Shown in pieces: positions 44,262-56,905 of a stretch of 64,000 bases of DNA. Numbering within the stretch: position 1 is the stretch's first letter; every line of letters begins with the position of its first letter. The notes beneath the pieces were generated by a model. That model did not search any database. It saw only the letters and a list, made by a program, of their open reading frames with translations, and had not been told where the DNA came from. This DNA is from Bacteroidota bacterium (GTDB lineage Bacteria > Bacteroidota > Bacteroidia > AKYH767-A > OLB10). The stretch lies in contig JADKFV010000022.1 of assembly GCA_016717325.1 (NCBI GenBank), forward strand, positions 1 to 64,000. The letters run 5' to 3'. The translations under genes were made by a program, and so were the position numbers.

Positions 44262-47200
44262 ATGAATAAAACAAATGCTTTCAAATGCATAATCATATTT
44301 ACTATGTTTATGCTAAACAATCTCAACACAAATGCTCAAAGTAAAATTGCGCTGATAGATGCGCAACTTATCAAAAGAACGTGAGAAAAATAGTTGGGCT
44401 AAAAGTGATATCGAAAACTATATTGTGTCGGACGATTATACCGAGTCGCAGACTGGTTTGCGGTACATTTACACGCAGCAAACACACAAGGGTATTCCTT
44501 TGTATAATGCCGTTAGTGTGTTTGTAGTAAAAAATAATATGGTGATTTATGGGAAACCAACCATCGTGGGCGAAATGGCGAGTAAAGTAAATGCCGACCA
44601 GCCAACTATTACTGCCGAGGCTGCAATTGGTTATGCGTTAATACATTTAGGAATCAAAAATATTTCTACTGTAAAACTAACAAAACAGGATTCGCTTAAA
44701 AACAAGTATACTTATACAGCGCCTGCGCTTTCTGCAAGTCAAATCAATGTTCAGTTGGTTTATCGTGCTATGGACGATGGCATTTACCTTGCATGGGATG
44801 TAAGCATAGAATTAATTAATGAACCTCACTGGTGGAATATTCGTGTTGATGCTTTAACAGGGAATTATCTGGATAAAAATGACTGGATAGTTAGCTGCGG
44901 TTTTGATGATCCTAATCATAATTGCGCAATGCATGAACATGAATCAGCGGCACCGGCTTCACCACTTTCTCCTTTGGCTCCACCTCCGCCACTTGGAGAA
45001 TATAATGTTTATGCTTTTCCTGTTGAAGCTCCTTCATTTGGAGGACGTACTAATTTAATAAACCCGGAAAATTTATCGTCTTCTCCTTTTGGATGGCATG
45101 ATGACAATGGAGTTGTTGGAAATGAATATACCATTACACGTGGTAATAATGTGCATGCTTACGAAGATGCTAACAATGATAACCTGCCCGGCTATTCACC
45201 TAACAGTGCCACTTTGCAATTTAATTATCCTGTTAATCTTACACAGGCGCCATTGGTAAATCAAGATGCCTCTATTACCAATCTTTTTTATGATAATAAT
45301 AGAATTCATGATGTATTGTATTATGCAGGTTTTACAGAAGTTGCAGGAAATTTTCAGCAAAACAATTATGGCAATGGCGGATTAGGTAATGACTATGTGC
45401 AGGCTGAGGCTTTTGACGGCAGCGGAACAAACAATGCAAACTTTGGAACGCCAAGCGATGGGTCAAGACCGAGAATGCAGATGTATTTATGGACGGCTCC
45501 AAACCCTGACCGCGATGGCTCATTTGATAACGGTATTGTTGCACATGAATATGGACATGGTGTATCAAATAGATTAACCGGTGGGCCGGGAAATTCAAGT
45601 TGCCTTCAAAATGCCGAACAGGGTGGTGAAGGATGGAGCGATTGGTTGGCATTAATAATGACCATTGAACCGGGTGATACTGCTGCAGGTGGTATGTTGA
45701 CACAAGCCAGAGGTATTGGTACTTATGCATTAAATCAAGCTACAAACGGACAGGGAATCAGACGTTTCCGCTACTCGGTAAATATGGCTATCAACCCACA
45801 AACCTATGCAGACTTGGCTACCAGCGGTACAGGTCCGCATAACAAAGGCGAAATTTGGTGCGATGCCATTTGGGATATGACTTGTTTCCTGGTTAATGAT
45901 TTAGGATTCAACTCTGACCCATCGGTTGCAACTGCAGGAAATAATATTGCCATGCGTTTAGTATTGGAAGGTATGAAACTACAACCCTGCAGCCCCGGTT
46001 ATCTTGATGCCCGCGATGCCATATTGAATGCAGATGCAATACTATATAATAATGCGCACCGTTGCCGCATTTGGGAAGCATTTGCACGCAGGGGTATGGG
46101 TTTTAATGCGGTGCAAGGCAGCAGTAGCAGTTCTACAGACCAAACAGCAGGATTTAGTTTGCCTCCTTTTTGTTTGATTGCAACGCAACCACCGGTTGCC
46201 GCGTTTACTTCCAATCTAAGCACCATACCTTGTGCAGGTACTGTTCAATTTACCGATGCATCAACACAGGCATTTAATTGGGCATGGGATTTTGGCGATG
46301 GAGGGACCTCTATTCTTACTAACCCAACGCATCAATACACATCGCCTGGCACCTACAATGTAAAACTTGTTGTTACCAATCCGCTGGGAAGTGACTCTGT
46401 TGTCCATCCAATAACTGTCTCACCTGCTTTTTCAGCAACTGTTACAGCATCTCCTAACCCGGTTGCTTGCGGATCACCTGTTCAGTTAAATGCTTTGGGC
46501 TCAGGTAGTTCAAATTTTACTTACAATTTAGCAAGTATTCCATTTGCACCTGTTACTGGTACTCCAATTGCAGGACCTGCAGGCGATGATATTGTGAGTA
46601 GCTTTATCCCTATTGGATTTAATTTCCCATTTTATAACTCAGTTCAAACTCAGTTAAAAATTTCGACCAATGGGTTTATTTCTTTCAATTCCAACAGTGG
46701 TTCTGGTTGTTGTGCCGGAGGATTCCTTCCCAATAACAGTTCTACACTTAGCAACCTTATTGCCGTTTGTTGGACAGACTTGTTTGTAGGCGCTCCAAAC
46801 TCCATTGATTATTTCAATCTTACTTCACCTAATCGCTTTGTAATAAGATGGAATGCAGTTGCGCATTGCTGTGCCACAACACCGGCTCAGGTTACTGTGC
46901 AAATTATTTTGTATGAAACCGGTGAAATTGAAATGCACAACACATCCATACTTACCAGTACAGATGTGATGACCATGGGTATTGAGAATGCAAATGGAAC
47001 TGTTGCAACAGTTGTTCCAGGCAGAAATGCTTCAAACTTCGCAGCATCCAATGAAGCATGGAAATTTACACCTGCTATTAATTATACTTATAACTGGCAG
47101 CCCGGCAACCTTAATGGTGCATCTCAAACAGTTACCCCGGTTGCCAATACAACATATACTGTAAACGTTGCTGACGGCAGCGGGTGTTTACAGCCTTTCA

Positions 47201-50200
47201 CAACACCATTAATCACAGTAACCCCTGTAACTGTTGCAATTGGAGGTAGTGCTACTTTCTGCTCAGGTGGCGCTACAACTTTAGATGCCGGCAGTTACTC
47301 AACATATAACTGGTCAACCGGAGCCACTACACAAACGATAACTGTTAACACAGCAGGTACATTTACGGTAAGTGTTACCAATGCAGGTGGATGTTCAGGC
47401 TCTGGTTCAATAACCACAAGTATAAGTACAAGCTTAACGCCTGTCATTTTAGGAGACTTATCTATTTGTTCGGGCAATACCAATGTTTTAGATGCCGGTG
47501 TTGGATACACTGCTTATAGCTGGTCAACAGGTGCAACTACACAAACAATTCCGGTAAGTACTGCCGGCACATTTACAGTAACGGTTAGTGATGGTGCAGG
47601 ATGCACAGGAACAGCAACAGCTGCAACAACTATAGATGTGATACCCTCGCCATCAATCAGTGGTAACCTCATTTATTGTCCCGGAACTTCGAGTGTACTT
47701 AGTACAGGATTGTTTGCAGGATATAACTGGTCAACAGGGGGAACGACACAAAGCATTTCAGTTAATACCGCAGGAACGTTCACAGTAACGGTTACCAATG
47801 TGGAAGGCTGTACATCTAGCGCCTCAGTTACAACATCAAACTATACACCTCCAACTCCGGTAATAACAGGTGCTACAGGATTCTGTACCGGTAGTTCAAC
47901 TATTCTTGATGCAGGTGTTTATACTTCTTATGCATGGTCAACTGGAGCTACAACACAAACAATTACTGTAAATAGTGCTTTGATATTTACAGTAACGGTA
48001 ACCGATGCCAATGGTTGCACAGCAAGCACTTCGGCAACAACTACATTATTTGCATTGCCTAATCCGGTTATAACAGGCGCTGCTACAATTTGCAATGGTT
48101 CTACCAATATTTTAGATGCCGGAACTTTTGCAAGTTACAATTGGTCAACAGGGTCCACTTTACAAACAACATCCATTACCCTACCAGGAACCTACACAGT
48201 TACAGTTACTGATGCTAACGGATGTACAAATTCGGCAACAAAAACGGTAGTTTCATTATTAGCGATAACTCCCGCTATTACGTTAAGTCCAAATACACCA
48301 GTTTGCCCTGGCAGCAGCGTAACACTTACTTTAGATAGCACCATTACATTTAGTCAAACAAATCCAATTACAATTCCAAACACATTGGTTAATGCAACAC
48401 CTTATCCTGCACCACTTGTGGTTTCAGGGTTTCCTGTTTCAGGTGTTACGGTGAAATCGGTAAAGTTAAATGGTGTTTCACATACCTTTCCTGATGACTT
48501 AGACATTTTATTGCAATCTCCTACCGGTACCAATGTGATTTTAATGTCTGATGTTGGTGGCGGTACGGATATTGTAAGTCAGAATTTTACTTTCAAAGAT
48601 GGGTTCCCTGCTTTGAGTAATAACGGTCCAATTACTGGTGGAACGTATGCTCCAACAAATGTTGGTTCACCAGACACCTGGTCGACACCCGGTCCAGGTG
48701 CATTTACACAGGCAGCCCCTGCATTAAGCATGTTTAACGGGGATATGAATGGAACCTGGAATCTTTTGGTAGCTGATGGATTTGCGCAAGATGGTGGTAC
48801 TATAAATTCATGGTCAATTACTTTTGAAAGCAGCAATACCAATATCACTTATGCATGGTCGCCTGCAACAGGGTTAAGTAATACTACCCAGTTAATTACA
48901 ACAGCAACTCCTGCAACTACTACTACCTACACCGTAACAATCAATGATGGTATTAGTGGCTGCACAACATCGTTAAGTGCTACTGTAAATGTACACGTTG
49001 CACCAGCTCCATCTATTAGTGGTGCATTAACATTCTGTTCAGGTAGTTCAACAACATTGGATGCAGGAACATTTGCAAGTTACCTTTGGTCAACAAGTGA
49101 AACCACGCAAACTATTTCTGTTAACACAGCCGGAACATTTACAGTTACGGTAACAGATGGAAATGGATGTACAGGTTCTGCTTCTGTTACAACAACAGTA
49201 AATGCAAATCCAACTCCATCTATCAGCGGAACTTTAGCATTCTGCGCGGGCAGTTCAACAATCTTGGATGCAGGAGTTTATTCAGGTTACAGTTGGTCAA
49301 CGGGCGCAACTACGCAATCCATTTCGGTGAACACAGCCGGAACGTTTACTGTGACTGTTACTGATGGTAATGGATGTACCGGAAGCGCATCAGCTACTAC
49401 TACAGTTAATTCAAATCCAACTCCCGTTATTAGTGGTAGTTTGATATTCTGTGCAGGTGGTTCAACAACATTGGATGCGGGTTCTTTCTCCGGTTATAGT
49501 TGGTCGTCAGGCGAAACCACACAAACCATTTCTGTAAACAATGCCGGAACATTTACGGTTACAGTTACTGATGCAAATGGATGTACAGGAAGCAATTCGG
49601 TTACTACAACAGTAAATGCAAATCCAACTCCAACTATCAGCGGAACATTATCATTCTGCTCAGGCGGCTCAACTTCGTTAGATGCAGGAAGTTATTCAGG
49701 TTATAACTGGTCAACAGGAGAAACCACGCAAACCATTTCGGTAAACACTGCCGGAACATTTACGGTTACAGTTACCGATGCAAATGGATGTACAGGAAGT
49801 GCTTCGGTTACTACAACAGTAAATGCAAATCCAACTCCATCTATCAGCGGAACATTATCATTCTGCTCAGGCGGCTCAACTTCTATAGATGCAGGCAGTT
49901 ATGCAGGTTACAACTGGTCAACAGGAGCAACCACACAAACCATTTCTGTAAACACTGCCGGAACATTTACGGTGACTGTTACTGATGCAAACGGATGTAC
50001 AGGAAGTACTTCGGTTACAACAACAGTAAATGCAAATCCAACTCCATCGATCAGCGGAACTTTAGCATTCTGCTCAGGCGGCTCAACTTCGTTAGATGCA
50101 GGCAGTTATGCAGGTTACAACTGGTCAACAGGAGTAACCACACAAACCATTTCTGTAAACACAGCAGGAACGTTTACTGTTACGGCTAATGATGCAAACG

Positions 50201-52956
50201 GATGTACAGGAAGCACTTCGGTTACTACAACAGTAATTGCAAATCCAACTCCATCTATCAGCGGAACATTATCATTCTGCTCAGGCGGCTCAACTTCTTT
50301 AGATGCAGGCAGTTATGCAGGTTACAACTGGTCAACAGGAGCAACCACACAAACCATTTCTGTAAACACAGCAGGAACGTTTACTGTTACGGTTAGTGAT
50401 GCAAACGGATGTACAGGAAGCACTTCGGTTACTACAACAGTAAATGCAAATCCGACTCCAACCATCAGCGGAACATTATCATTCTGCTCAGGCGGCTCAA
50501 CTTCGTTAGATGCAGGTAGCTATGCAGGTTATAACTGGTCAACAGGAGCAACCACACAAACCATTTCTGTAAACACAGCCGGAACGTTTACTGTTACGGT
50601 TACTGATGCAAGCGGTTGCACCGGGTCAGCATCGGTTACAACTACAGTCAATGCATTGCCAACTCCATCAATCAGCGGAACTTTGTCATTCTGTTCAGGT
50701 AGTTCAACAACGTTGGATGCAGGAGTTTATTCAGGTTACAGTTGGTCAACAGGCGCAACTACACAATCCATATCAGTAAATACAGCAGGTACATTTACGG
50801 TTACTGTTACCGATGCAAACGGCTGCACAGGTAGCGCTTCGGTTACCACTACAGTCAATGCCTTGCCAACTCCATCAATCAGCGGAACTTTAGCATTCTG
50901 TTCTGGCAGTTCAACAACATTGGATGCAGGAGTTTATTCAGGTTACAGTTGGTCAACAGGCGCAACTACACAATCCATATCAGTAAATACAGCAGGTACA
51001 TTTACGGTAACTGTTACTGATGCAAACGGATGTACAGGAAGTGCTTCGGTTACCACTACAGTCAATGCCTTGCCAACTCCATCAATCAGCGGAGCTTTAG
51101 CATTCTGTTCTGGCAGTTCAACAACATTGGATGCAGGCAGTTATTCAGGTTATAGTTGGTCGACAGGCGCAACTACACAATCTATTTCGGTGAACACAGC
51201 CGGAACATTTACAGTCACAGTTACCGATGCTAACGGTTGCACAGGTAGTGCTTCGGTTACCACTACAGTCAATGCCTTGCCAACTCCTTCAATAAGTGGA
51301 ACATTAGCATTCTGCGCAGGCAGTTCAACAACATTGGATGCAGGCAGTTATTCAGGTTACAGTTGGTCAACGGGCGCAACTACGCAATCCATTTCGGTGA
51401 ACACAGCAGGTACATTTACAGTCACTGTTACCGATGCAAACGGTTGCACAGGTAGTGCTTCGGTTTCCACTACAGTCAATGCCTTACCAGCTCCAACCAT
51501 CAGCGGAACATCATCATTCTGCTCAGGCAGTTCAACAACATTGGATGCAGGAAGCTATTCAGGTTACAGTTGGTCAACGGGTGCAACTACACAATCCATA
51601 TCAGTAAATACAGCAGGTACGTTTACGGTTACGGTTACTGATGCAAGCGGTTGCACAGGTAGTGCTTCGGTTACAACCATTATAAACTCCAATCCTATTC
51701 CGGTTATAAGCGGCAACTTTTCGATATGTAACGGTGCCACCACAACCCTCAATGCAGGCAGTTTTGCAAGTTACCTTTGGTCTCAAGGCGGCACTACACA
51801 AACTATTACTACCGGCACTTTAGGAACGTATACTGTTACAGTTACCAACGCTAATGGATGCACAGCGCAGGCCATGGCTAACGTAGTGCTTGGCGGACTT
51901 ACTCCCGCGCAACCCGGCACTATTTCGGGCCCTGCCAGTGTGTGCAAAAATTCATCGGGTAATATGTTTTCCATTTTATCGGTTCCAAATGCTACCGGTT
52001 ACACATGGACTGTAGGAGTGGGAGGAACAATAAATTCGGGACAAGGAACAACCTCAATAAGTGTAAGCTTTTCGAATGGCGCGATAAACGGTTCGGTAAG
52101 TGTAACGGCCAACAACAATTGTGGCAGCAGTGCAGCTCAGGTAAAGGCATATTCAGTTTCGGCAGCACCTTCGGCTCCACTTGCCATTAGCGGTCAAACT
52201 AATGGTGTTTGCCGCAAATCAAATTTGGCTTATAGTACAAAGCCTGTTTTGGGTGCAACTTCATATTTTTGGACTGTACCGGCAGGAGTTACTATTAATT
52301 CGGGACAGGGCACAACTACCATCATTGTATCTTATGGTCTCTCCTTTGTAGGTCCGGGACAAATAACCGTAAAAGCAGTAAATAGTTGTGGAATGAGCGC
52401 AGCAAAATCCATAACAGTCGATGGCAAGCCACAGTCGTTGGTAATAAGTGGGTCAAACACTGCTTGTCAGTATCAAACAGGGTTGGTATACACTGTTGCG
52501 CCTGTGCCCGGAGCAACTTCTTACACATGGACACCTGTTGCCGGCAGCAGCATTGTAAGCGGGCAGGGTACAACATCAATAGTCTACAATTGGGGAAGCA
52601 TAAATGGCGTAATCTCATGTAAAGCAAACAATGCATGTGGTAGTAGTATCAAAGCCAATTTTAGCGTGTCATTCACGTGTAAGGAATCGTCATCACCTTT
52701 CGATATTTCGGAAGTTACTTTATTCCCAAATCCTGCAAGCAATATAACCACACTGCAATTCGATGGCTTTGCCGAGGGTGATGCAACTATAACTGTATAC
52801 GATGTGTTGGGTAAGCAAACGATGGTATCAGAAATAAAAGTTGCCGAAGGAGAAAATAATTTCCCTATCGAACTTACCAATTATACTAAAGGAATATATA
52901 CCATAAAGGTTTCTTTCAACGGCTATACGAGAATGGAGAAGTTGGTGGTGCAGTAA
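44262..52956 (+). CDS. Giant T9SS-secreted M36 (fungalysin-like) metalloprotease with Ig-like repeat stalk
   Basis: ATG 44262 starts a signal peptide (IIIFTMFMLNNLNTNAQ); its frame stops near 44390, and one base fewer in the AAAA run at about 44376 joins it to the 2,865-codon frame. Order: FTP propeptide; M36 catalytic domain with zinc motif HEYGH at 45544 and third ligand in GEGWSDW at 45628; PKD domain (46190-46420); a jelly-roll-like domain; five Ig-like modules; a P-domain (about 48350-48830, FPDDLDILLQSPTGTNVILM); thirteen near-identical 69-residue repeats plus one diverged; PKD-like domains; sorting domain (LFPNPASNITTLQF, final KLVVQ). Secreted M36 enzymes degrade proteins; the repeat stalk may present the enzyme away from the cell. 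The substrate is unknown. Confidence 0.88.
49009..51899 (+). repeat. 207-bp tandem coding repeats in the protease gene
   Basis: Units start every 207 bases from 49009 (49216 and so on to 51493), thirteen close copies plus a diverged fourteenth at 51700. Each encodes PSISGTLSFCSGGSTSLDAG, YNWSTGATTQTISVNTAGTF and TVTVTDANGCTGS. Neighbouring units are nearly identical, with two sub-types (NANPT and NALPT linkers) in blocks. Five more diverged copies lie upstream of the P-domain (47240-48260). Confidence 0.95.
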
Positions 52957-52982
52957 GTTTGATTTTTAGAATAGTAATATTT

Positions 52983-53016
52983 GCAAAGAGCCGGCAAGAA
53001 ATTGCCGGCTCTTTGC
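52983..53016. terminator. Hairpin after the M36 protease gene
   Basis: Perfect 13-bp stem GCAAAGAGCCGGC/GCCGGCTCTTTGC with an 8-base loop. The 3' T tract is short, so it may be a weak or bidirectional terminator. Confidence 0.7.
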
Positions 53017-53391
53017 TGTTATATTTTATTTGCAGAAATAATTTCAATTTTGGCCTTGAAAATTGTTATTAACCGCAAACTATCTATCGGTTAATTTTTT
53101 TTGTAGTTGAAAATCAATTGATTATGAATTAATTGATAGCACATAGACATACATTCAAAAATTCGTGTACATTGCACGCTGTCCCCGAAGATAATATTTC
53201 TTTTTTTTAATTAATGCCAAAAAACAGAAGGTATTTTGATATTGTAATTTGTAGCAAAATTACTTTTTTCAGGAAGGCGCGGTACTTTAACAAGGACCAC
53301 CCACCCGAAGACAGTTCGAACTTTGCTTCCCCTTTCTATTTAACATCATTTCACATTTATAATACAAATAATAAATTTAAAATCAATAATT
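53017..53391. other. Intergenic region upstream of the CHRD/SprB adhesin
   Basis: 375 AT-rich bases with a small palindrome AATCAATTGATT at 53112-53123 and no coding frame of note. No clear promoter box could be placed. Confidence 0.5.
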
Positions 53392-54192
53392 ATGAATCAA
53401 ACAATTTACCAAAAAAAATCGTGGGAATCTGCAATAGCATGGTTCGCGTTTTGTTTTTTCCTCTGTTTAGGAACTGTTTCAACAAGTTTAAATGGACAAT
53501 GCACCAATGGTTCTGCATTTGGCAGCGGTGCCGCACCCAGTGATGGATTAAGCACTACGCTTACCACATGTGCTTTTGGAGGCGAGTATTCTACAATTAC
53601 AGGGGTAGCCGCAGCTACGTTTTATACGTCATCTGCCACTGGAGGAGCTGGAAATTACATCACTATACACGAAGGAACTCCTGGAGGGCCGGTAATAGCA
53701 TTTGGGTTTTCGCCTTTGTCATGGACTTCAACTGTTGCCGGAACGTATTATCAGCATATTAATACTAATGCCGCTTGCGGCACCGATGGCTCTTGCCACA
53801 CATTAATTGTGGCCAATCCATTAGGTTCAGGATGTACCAATGGTGCTTCATTTGGAAGCGGTACAGTTTCGCCAGGTAGTACTGTTACCCTTACCACATG
53901 TGCATTTGGTGGTGAATATTCCACAATTTTTGGAGTTGTTGCCGCCACTACATACACTTCTGCTGCAACTGGAGGTACAGGAAATTATATTACTATTCAT
54001 CAAGGGTCGCCTGCAGGGCCTATCATCAATTTTGGCCCTTCGCCATTAGTATGGACTTCAACTGTGGCAGGAACTTACTACCAGCATGTGAATACCAACG
54101 CAGCCTGCGGAACGGATGGCTCATGTCATGCACAAACAATTACTGCACCCAGGTGCTCCCTTATGATCCTTGCTTGGTTATCCCTACAATAA
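53392..54192 (+). CDS. Large T9SS adhesin, N-terminal part (segment 1 of 4)
   Basis: ATG 53392 starts a long signal peptide (WFAFCFFLCLGTVSTSLNGQ). Two similar modules of about 100 residues follow: CTNGSAFGSG, CAFGGEYSTITGVAAATFY, NYITIHEGTPGGPV, NTNAACGTDGSCH, and the same again. The frame then runs into APRCSLMILAWLSLQ and stops; one base near 54150 joins it to YDPCLVIPTINCG in the next segment. The complete gene to 59682 would code for about 2,090 residues. The function of these N-terminal modules is unknown. Confidence 0.75.
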   Translation: MNQTIYQKKSWESAIAWFAFCFFLCLGTVSTSLNGQCTNGSAFGSGAAPSDGLSTTLTTCAFGGEYSTITGVAAATFYTSSATGGAGNYITIHEGTPGGPVIAFGFSPLSWTSTVAGTYYQHINTNAACGTDGSCHTLIVANPLGSGCTNGASFGSGTVSPGSTVTLTTCAFGGEYSTIFGVVAATTYTSAATGGTGNYITIHQGSPAGPIINFGPSPLVWTSTVAGTYYQHVNTNAACGTDGSCHAQTITAPRCSLMILAWLSLQ

Positions 54193-55661
54193 ATTGCGGT
54201 GTATCCAATTCCTATTCATCAACAGGGTCAGGTATTTGGAACATAACCAATTGCGGGTTCAGTACACCTGGTCAGGAAAAACTTTTTTCGTTTACTCCGA
54301 CCTGTAATGGAATGTATACTTTTCAGGTAACTACTGGTACCAACTGGGTAGACTGGTTTTGGAAACCTGCATCAGGCGGTTGTTTACCCACTGGATGGAC
54401 TTGCATAGATGATATTTTTAGTGCTGGCACCATTAGCTTTGGCCCTCTTACAGCAGGAACTGCTTATTATATTATGGGCGACCCAGAACAAATTACTGCA
54501 ACTACACAATCATTTCAAATTAATTGCCTGCCTTCTCCTGCCATTTCTGGTTTTGCTCCTACGGCTGCTTGCAGTGGAGCATCTGTCGTTATTGCAGGTT
54601 CTGGCTTTACAGGTGCTACTGGAGTCACTTTTGGCGGTACTGCCGCTGCATCGTTTGTAGTTAATAGTGATATACAGATTACTGCTGTAGTAAGCTCAAG
54701 TGGTAGTTCAGGAAGTATTGGTGTAACTGGTCTGTGTGGAACTGGAACACTTGCAGGTTTTACATTTAATGGTGTAGGCCCTGTTGTAACCGTTTCGCCA
54801 ACAAGCGGTGTTATTTGTCTTGGTGATTCTATTGCTGTAACTGCAACTGACAATGCTTATTCTGTTACTGGTACACTCGGAGGCACTCAAGAAGTTCCGC
54901 CTAATGGGTCTTCAGGTTCTGGCAACGTGACTGCATCTTATGATGGAGTTAATAATGCATTAATGCTAACAGTAACAGTAACAGGGTTAAGCGCAAATAT
55001 ATCAGGAGCGCACATACATGGGCCCGCTACTGCGGGTGCTAATGCCGGAGTGATTCATGATTTGGTAAGCAGTATTGGCTTTCCGACCGGTGTTACCGCT
55101 GGTACGGCCACGGGTCTCATTACATTGAGTGCATCTCAAGAATTGGATTTGTATGCCGGTTTATTATACGTAAATATACACACATCCGCTTTTTCTGGTG
55201 GGGAGGTTAGAGCTCAATTAAGCGCAACTGCGTCATCAACTTATGCATGGCTACCAGCCACTGGCCTTTCCAATCCAAGCAGCCAAAATACTATGGCAAG
55301 TCCGGCTTCAACTACAACGTATACGGTAACAGTTACAAATTTAGGTGGCTGCTCTTCAACTGCTACTACATTGATTTCTGTTGATGCGGGTATTGTAATT
55401 ACAGCTTCAGCCACCGATTCTACTATTTGCGCAGGCTCCAGTGCAATCCTCAATGCCACTCAAGGCGCAACCAGCACACTAAGTTGGGTTGAAACACTTG
55501 TTGGTGGAGTAACAACACCTGCACAGTGTGCTACATGGGATGCATTGGAGCCTCATTGGTTCCGGCACCATACACCAGTTGTACAATGTCAGGAACTTTT
55601 GATGCTATTGGTAGGACAGCGAATACCCCCTCAACAGTGCAGTCAATTGCAAGCGCATTAA
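54150..55661 (+). CDS. Large T9SS adhesin, IPT/TIG and CHRD part (segment 2 of 4)
   Basis: Begins in frame near YDPCLVIPTINCG. A domain with GQEKLFSFTPTCNGMYTFQV is followed by an IPT/TIG-like domain (SGFAPTAACSGASVVIAGSG, GVTFGG) and a CHRD domain at about 54870-55230 (GGTQEVPPNGSSGSG, ISGAHIHGPA, LYVNIHTSAFSGGEVRAQL), a fold first described in chordin and also found in bacterial surface proteins. An Ig-like module (WLPATGLS) follows. The frame breaks near 55550, after CATWDAL. There is no start of its own. Confidence 0.75.
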   Translation, partial: QVLPYDPCLVIPTINCGVSNSYSSTGSGIWNITNCGFSTPGQEKLFSFTPTCNGMYTFQVTTGTNWVDWFWKPASGGCLPTGWTCIDDIFSAGTISFGPLTAGTAYYIMGDPEQITATTQSFQINCLPSPAISGFAPTAACSGASVVIAGSGFTGATGVTFGGTAAASFVVNSDIQITAVVSSSGSSGSIGVTGLCGTGTLAGFTFNGVGPVVTVSPTSGVICLGDSIAVTATDNAYSVTGTLGGTQEVPPNGSSGSGNVTASYDGVNNALMLTVTVTGLSANISGAHIHGPATAGANAGVIHDLVSSIGFPTGVTAGTATGLITLSASQELDLYAGLLYVNIHTSAFSGGEVRAQLSATASSTYAWLPATGLSNPSSQNTMASPASTTTYTVTVTNLGGCSSTATTLISVDAGIVITASATDSTICAGSSAILNATQGATSTLSWVETLVGGVTTPAQCATWDALEPHWFRHHTPVVQCQELLMLLVGQRIPPQQCSQLQAH

Positions 55662-56905
55662 AAAACGCTACTGCTTTTACAATGGCTGACGGTGGTAACA
55701 CCTGGGTCGTTGGACTTAATTGCGGCAGCGGATGCGGTGGTGGTGTTGTTGAATTAAGTGCCGATGGAACTAGTTGCTCTTGTACAAATCCGGGATATAA
55801 TGTTCGTCCAAATCTTGTTGGATCCAATTCGGGTGGTGTAAATACTGCTACCTGCGGTGGACCAACTCAAACTATTACAGTTTCATTTACTTCGAATTCT
55901 GTTGGGCCTCTATCATCATATTCATGGGCACCGGCAGCAGGCTTAAGTTGCACAACTTGTGCTAATCCTGTTGCAACACCAACAGTAACCACCACATATA
56001 CGGTAACAACTATAAATGGAAATGGGTGTACTTCCTCAGCAACTATTACAATAAATGTAATCACAATAGTTGCAAACTGCAGTGGAACAAATGCATCAGC
56101 CTGTAATGTAAATGACGGGACCGCAGCTGTTACTGCATCAGGTGGAACTGCTCCTTATTCCTTCTTATGGAGTAATGGCTCCACCAATTCTTCTTTAAGT
56201 AATTTAACAGGCGGAACTTATTGTGTTACTGTTACTGATGCTGCGGGATGCACCGGTACTTGTTGTTATACTGTTACACAACCGGCTTTAGCAGCCACGG
56301 CAATTGCAACTGATGCGAGTACAGGTGTTACAGCTGATGGAACGGTAACTATTAATACAATTACAGGTGGTACAGCTCCATACACCTATGCACCCGGAAA
56401 TCCACTTATTAATTTATTGCCTGGTTCATATTGCATTACGGTTACTGATGCTAATGGATGCACCGCTTCAGCTTGTGCAACAGTAAGTGTTGTAGGTTGT
56501 CTATTCACTGCAAGTTGCAGTGTAAATAATAACGTTTCCTGCTTTGGCGGAAATAATGGAAGCGCAACAGCTACTGCTGGCGGAACTATTGTTGGACCAG
56601 TAACTTATTTATGGGATAATGGTGAAACAAATGCTACTGCCGTTGCTTTAAATGCCGGTACGCACTCTGTTTTACTTACCGATGTTGGTACAGGTTGTGT
56701 AACTTCCTGTTCATCAGTTATTACCCAAAGTGCAGCTATTGTTGTAACGGGTACAACAACAAGTGTATTATGTGCTGAAAGCCCAACAGGCAGCATTTCA
56801 ACCAATGTAACAGGTGGCATATCACCCTATACTTTCTCATGGAGTACCGGTGCTACAACACAGAATATTTCAGGCCTTGCAGCTGGTACATACACCGTAG
56901 GGTAA
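55550..56905 (+). CDS. Large T9SS adhesin, SprB-repeat part (segment 3 of 4)
   Basis: Continues as SLVPAPYTSCTMSGTFDAIG. A Cys-rich module (GLNCGSGCGGGVVELSADG) is followed by an Ig-like module (WAPAAGLSCTTCANP) and about four SprB-type repeats (ACNVNDGTAAVTASGG, APYSFLWSNGSTN; SCFGGNNGSATAT; YTFSWSTGATTQN). The frame stops after AGTYTVG; one missing base there would give the usual TYTV-VTDANGC join. SprB repeats are known from the Flavobacterium gliding adhesin. Confidence 0.75.
   Translation, partial: ASLVPAPYTSCTMSGTFDAIGRTANTPSTVQSIASALKNATAFTMADGGNTWVVGLNCGSGCGGGVVELSADGTSCSCTNPGYNVRPNLVGSNSGGVNTATCGGPTQTITVSFTSNSVGPLSSYSWAPAAGLSCTTCANPVATPTVTTTYTVTTINGNGCTSSATITINVITIVANCSGTNASACNVNDGTAAVTASGGTAPYSFLWSNGSTNSSLSNLTGGTYCVTVTDAAGCTGTCCYTVTQPALAATAIATDASTGVTADGTVTINTITGGTAPYTYAPGNPLINLLPGSYCITVTDANGCTASACATVSVVGCLFTASCSVNNNVSCFGGNNGSATATAGGTIVGPVTYLWDNGETNATAVALNAGTHSVLLTDVGTGCVTSCSSVITQSAAIVVTGTTTSVLCAESPTGSISTNVTGGISPYTFSWSTGATTQNISGLAAGTYTVG

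Noticed and set aside
49009..51899. CRISPR or noncoding satellite
   Set aside because: The 207-bp units are a multiple of three, stay in one long open frame and encode a clear Ig-like module.
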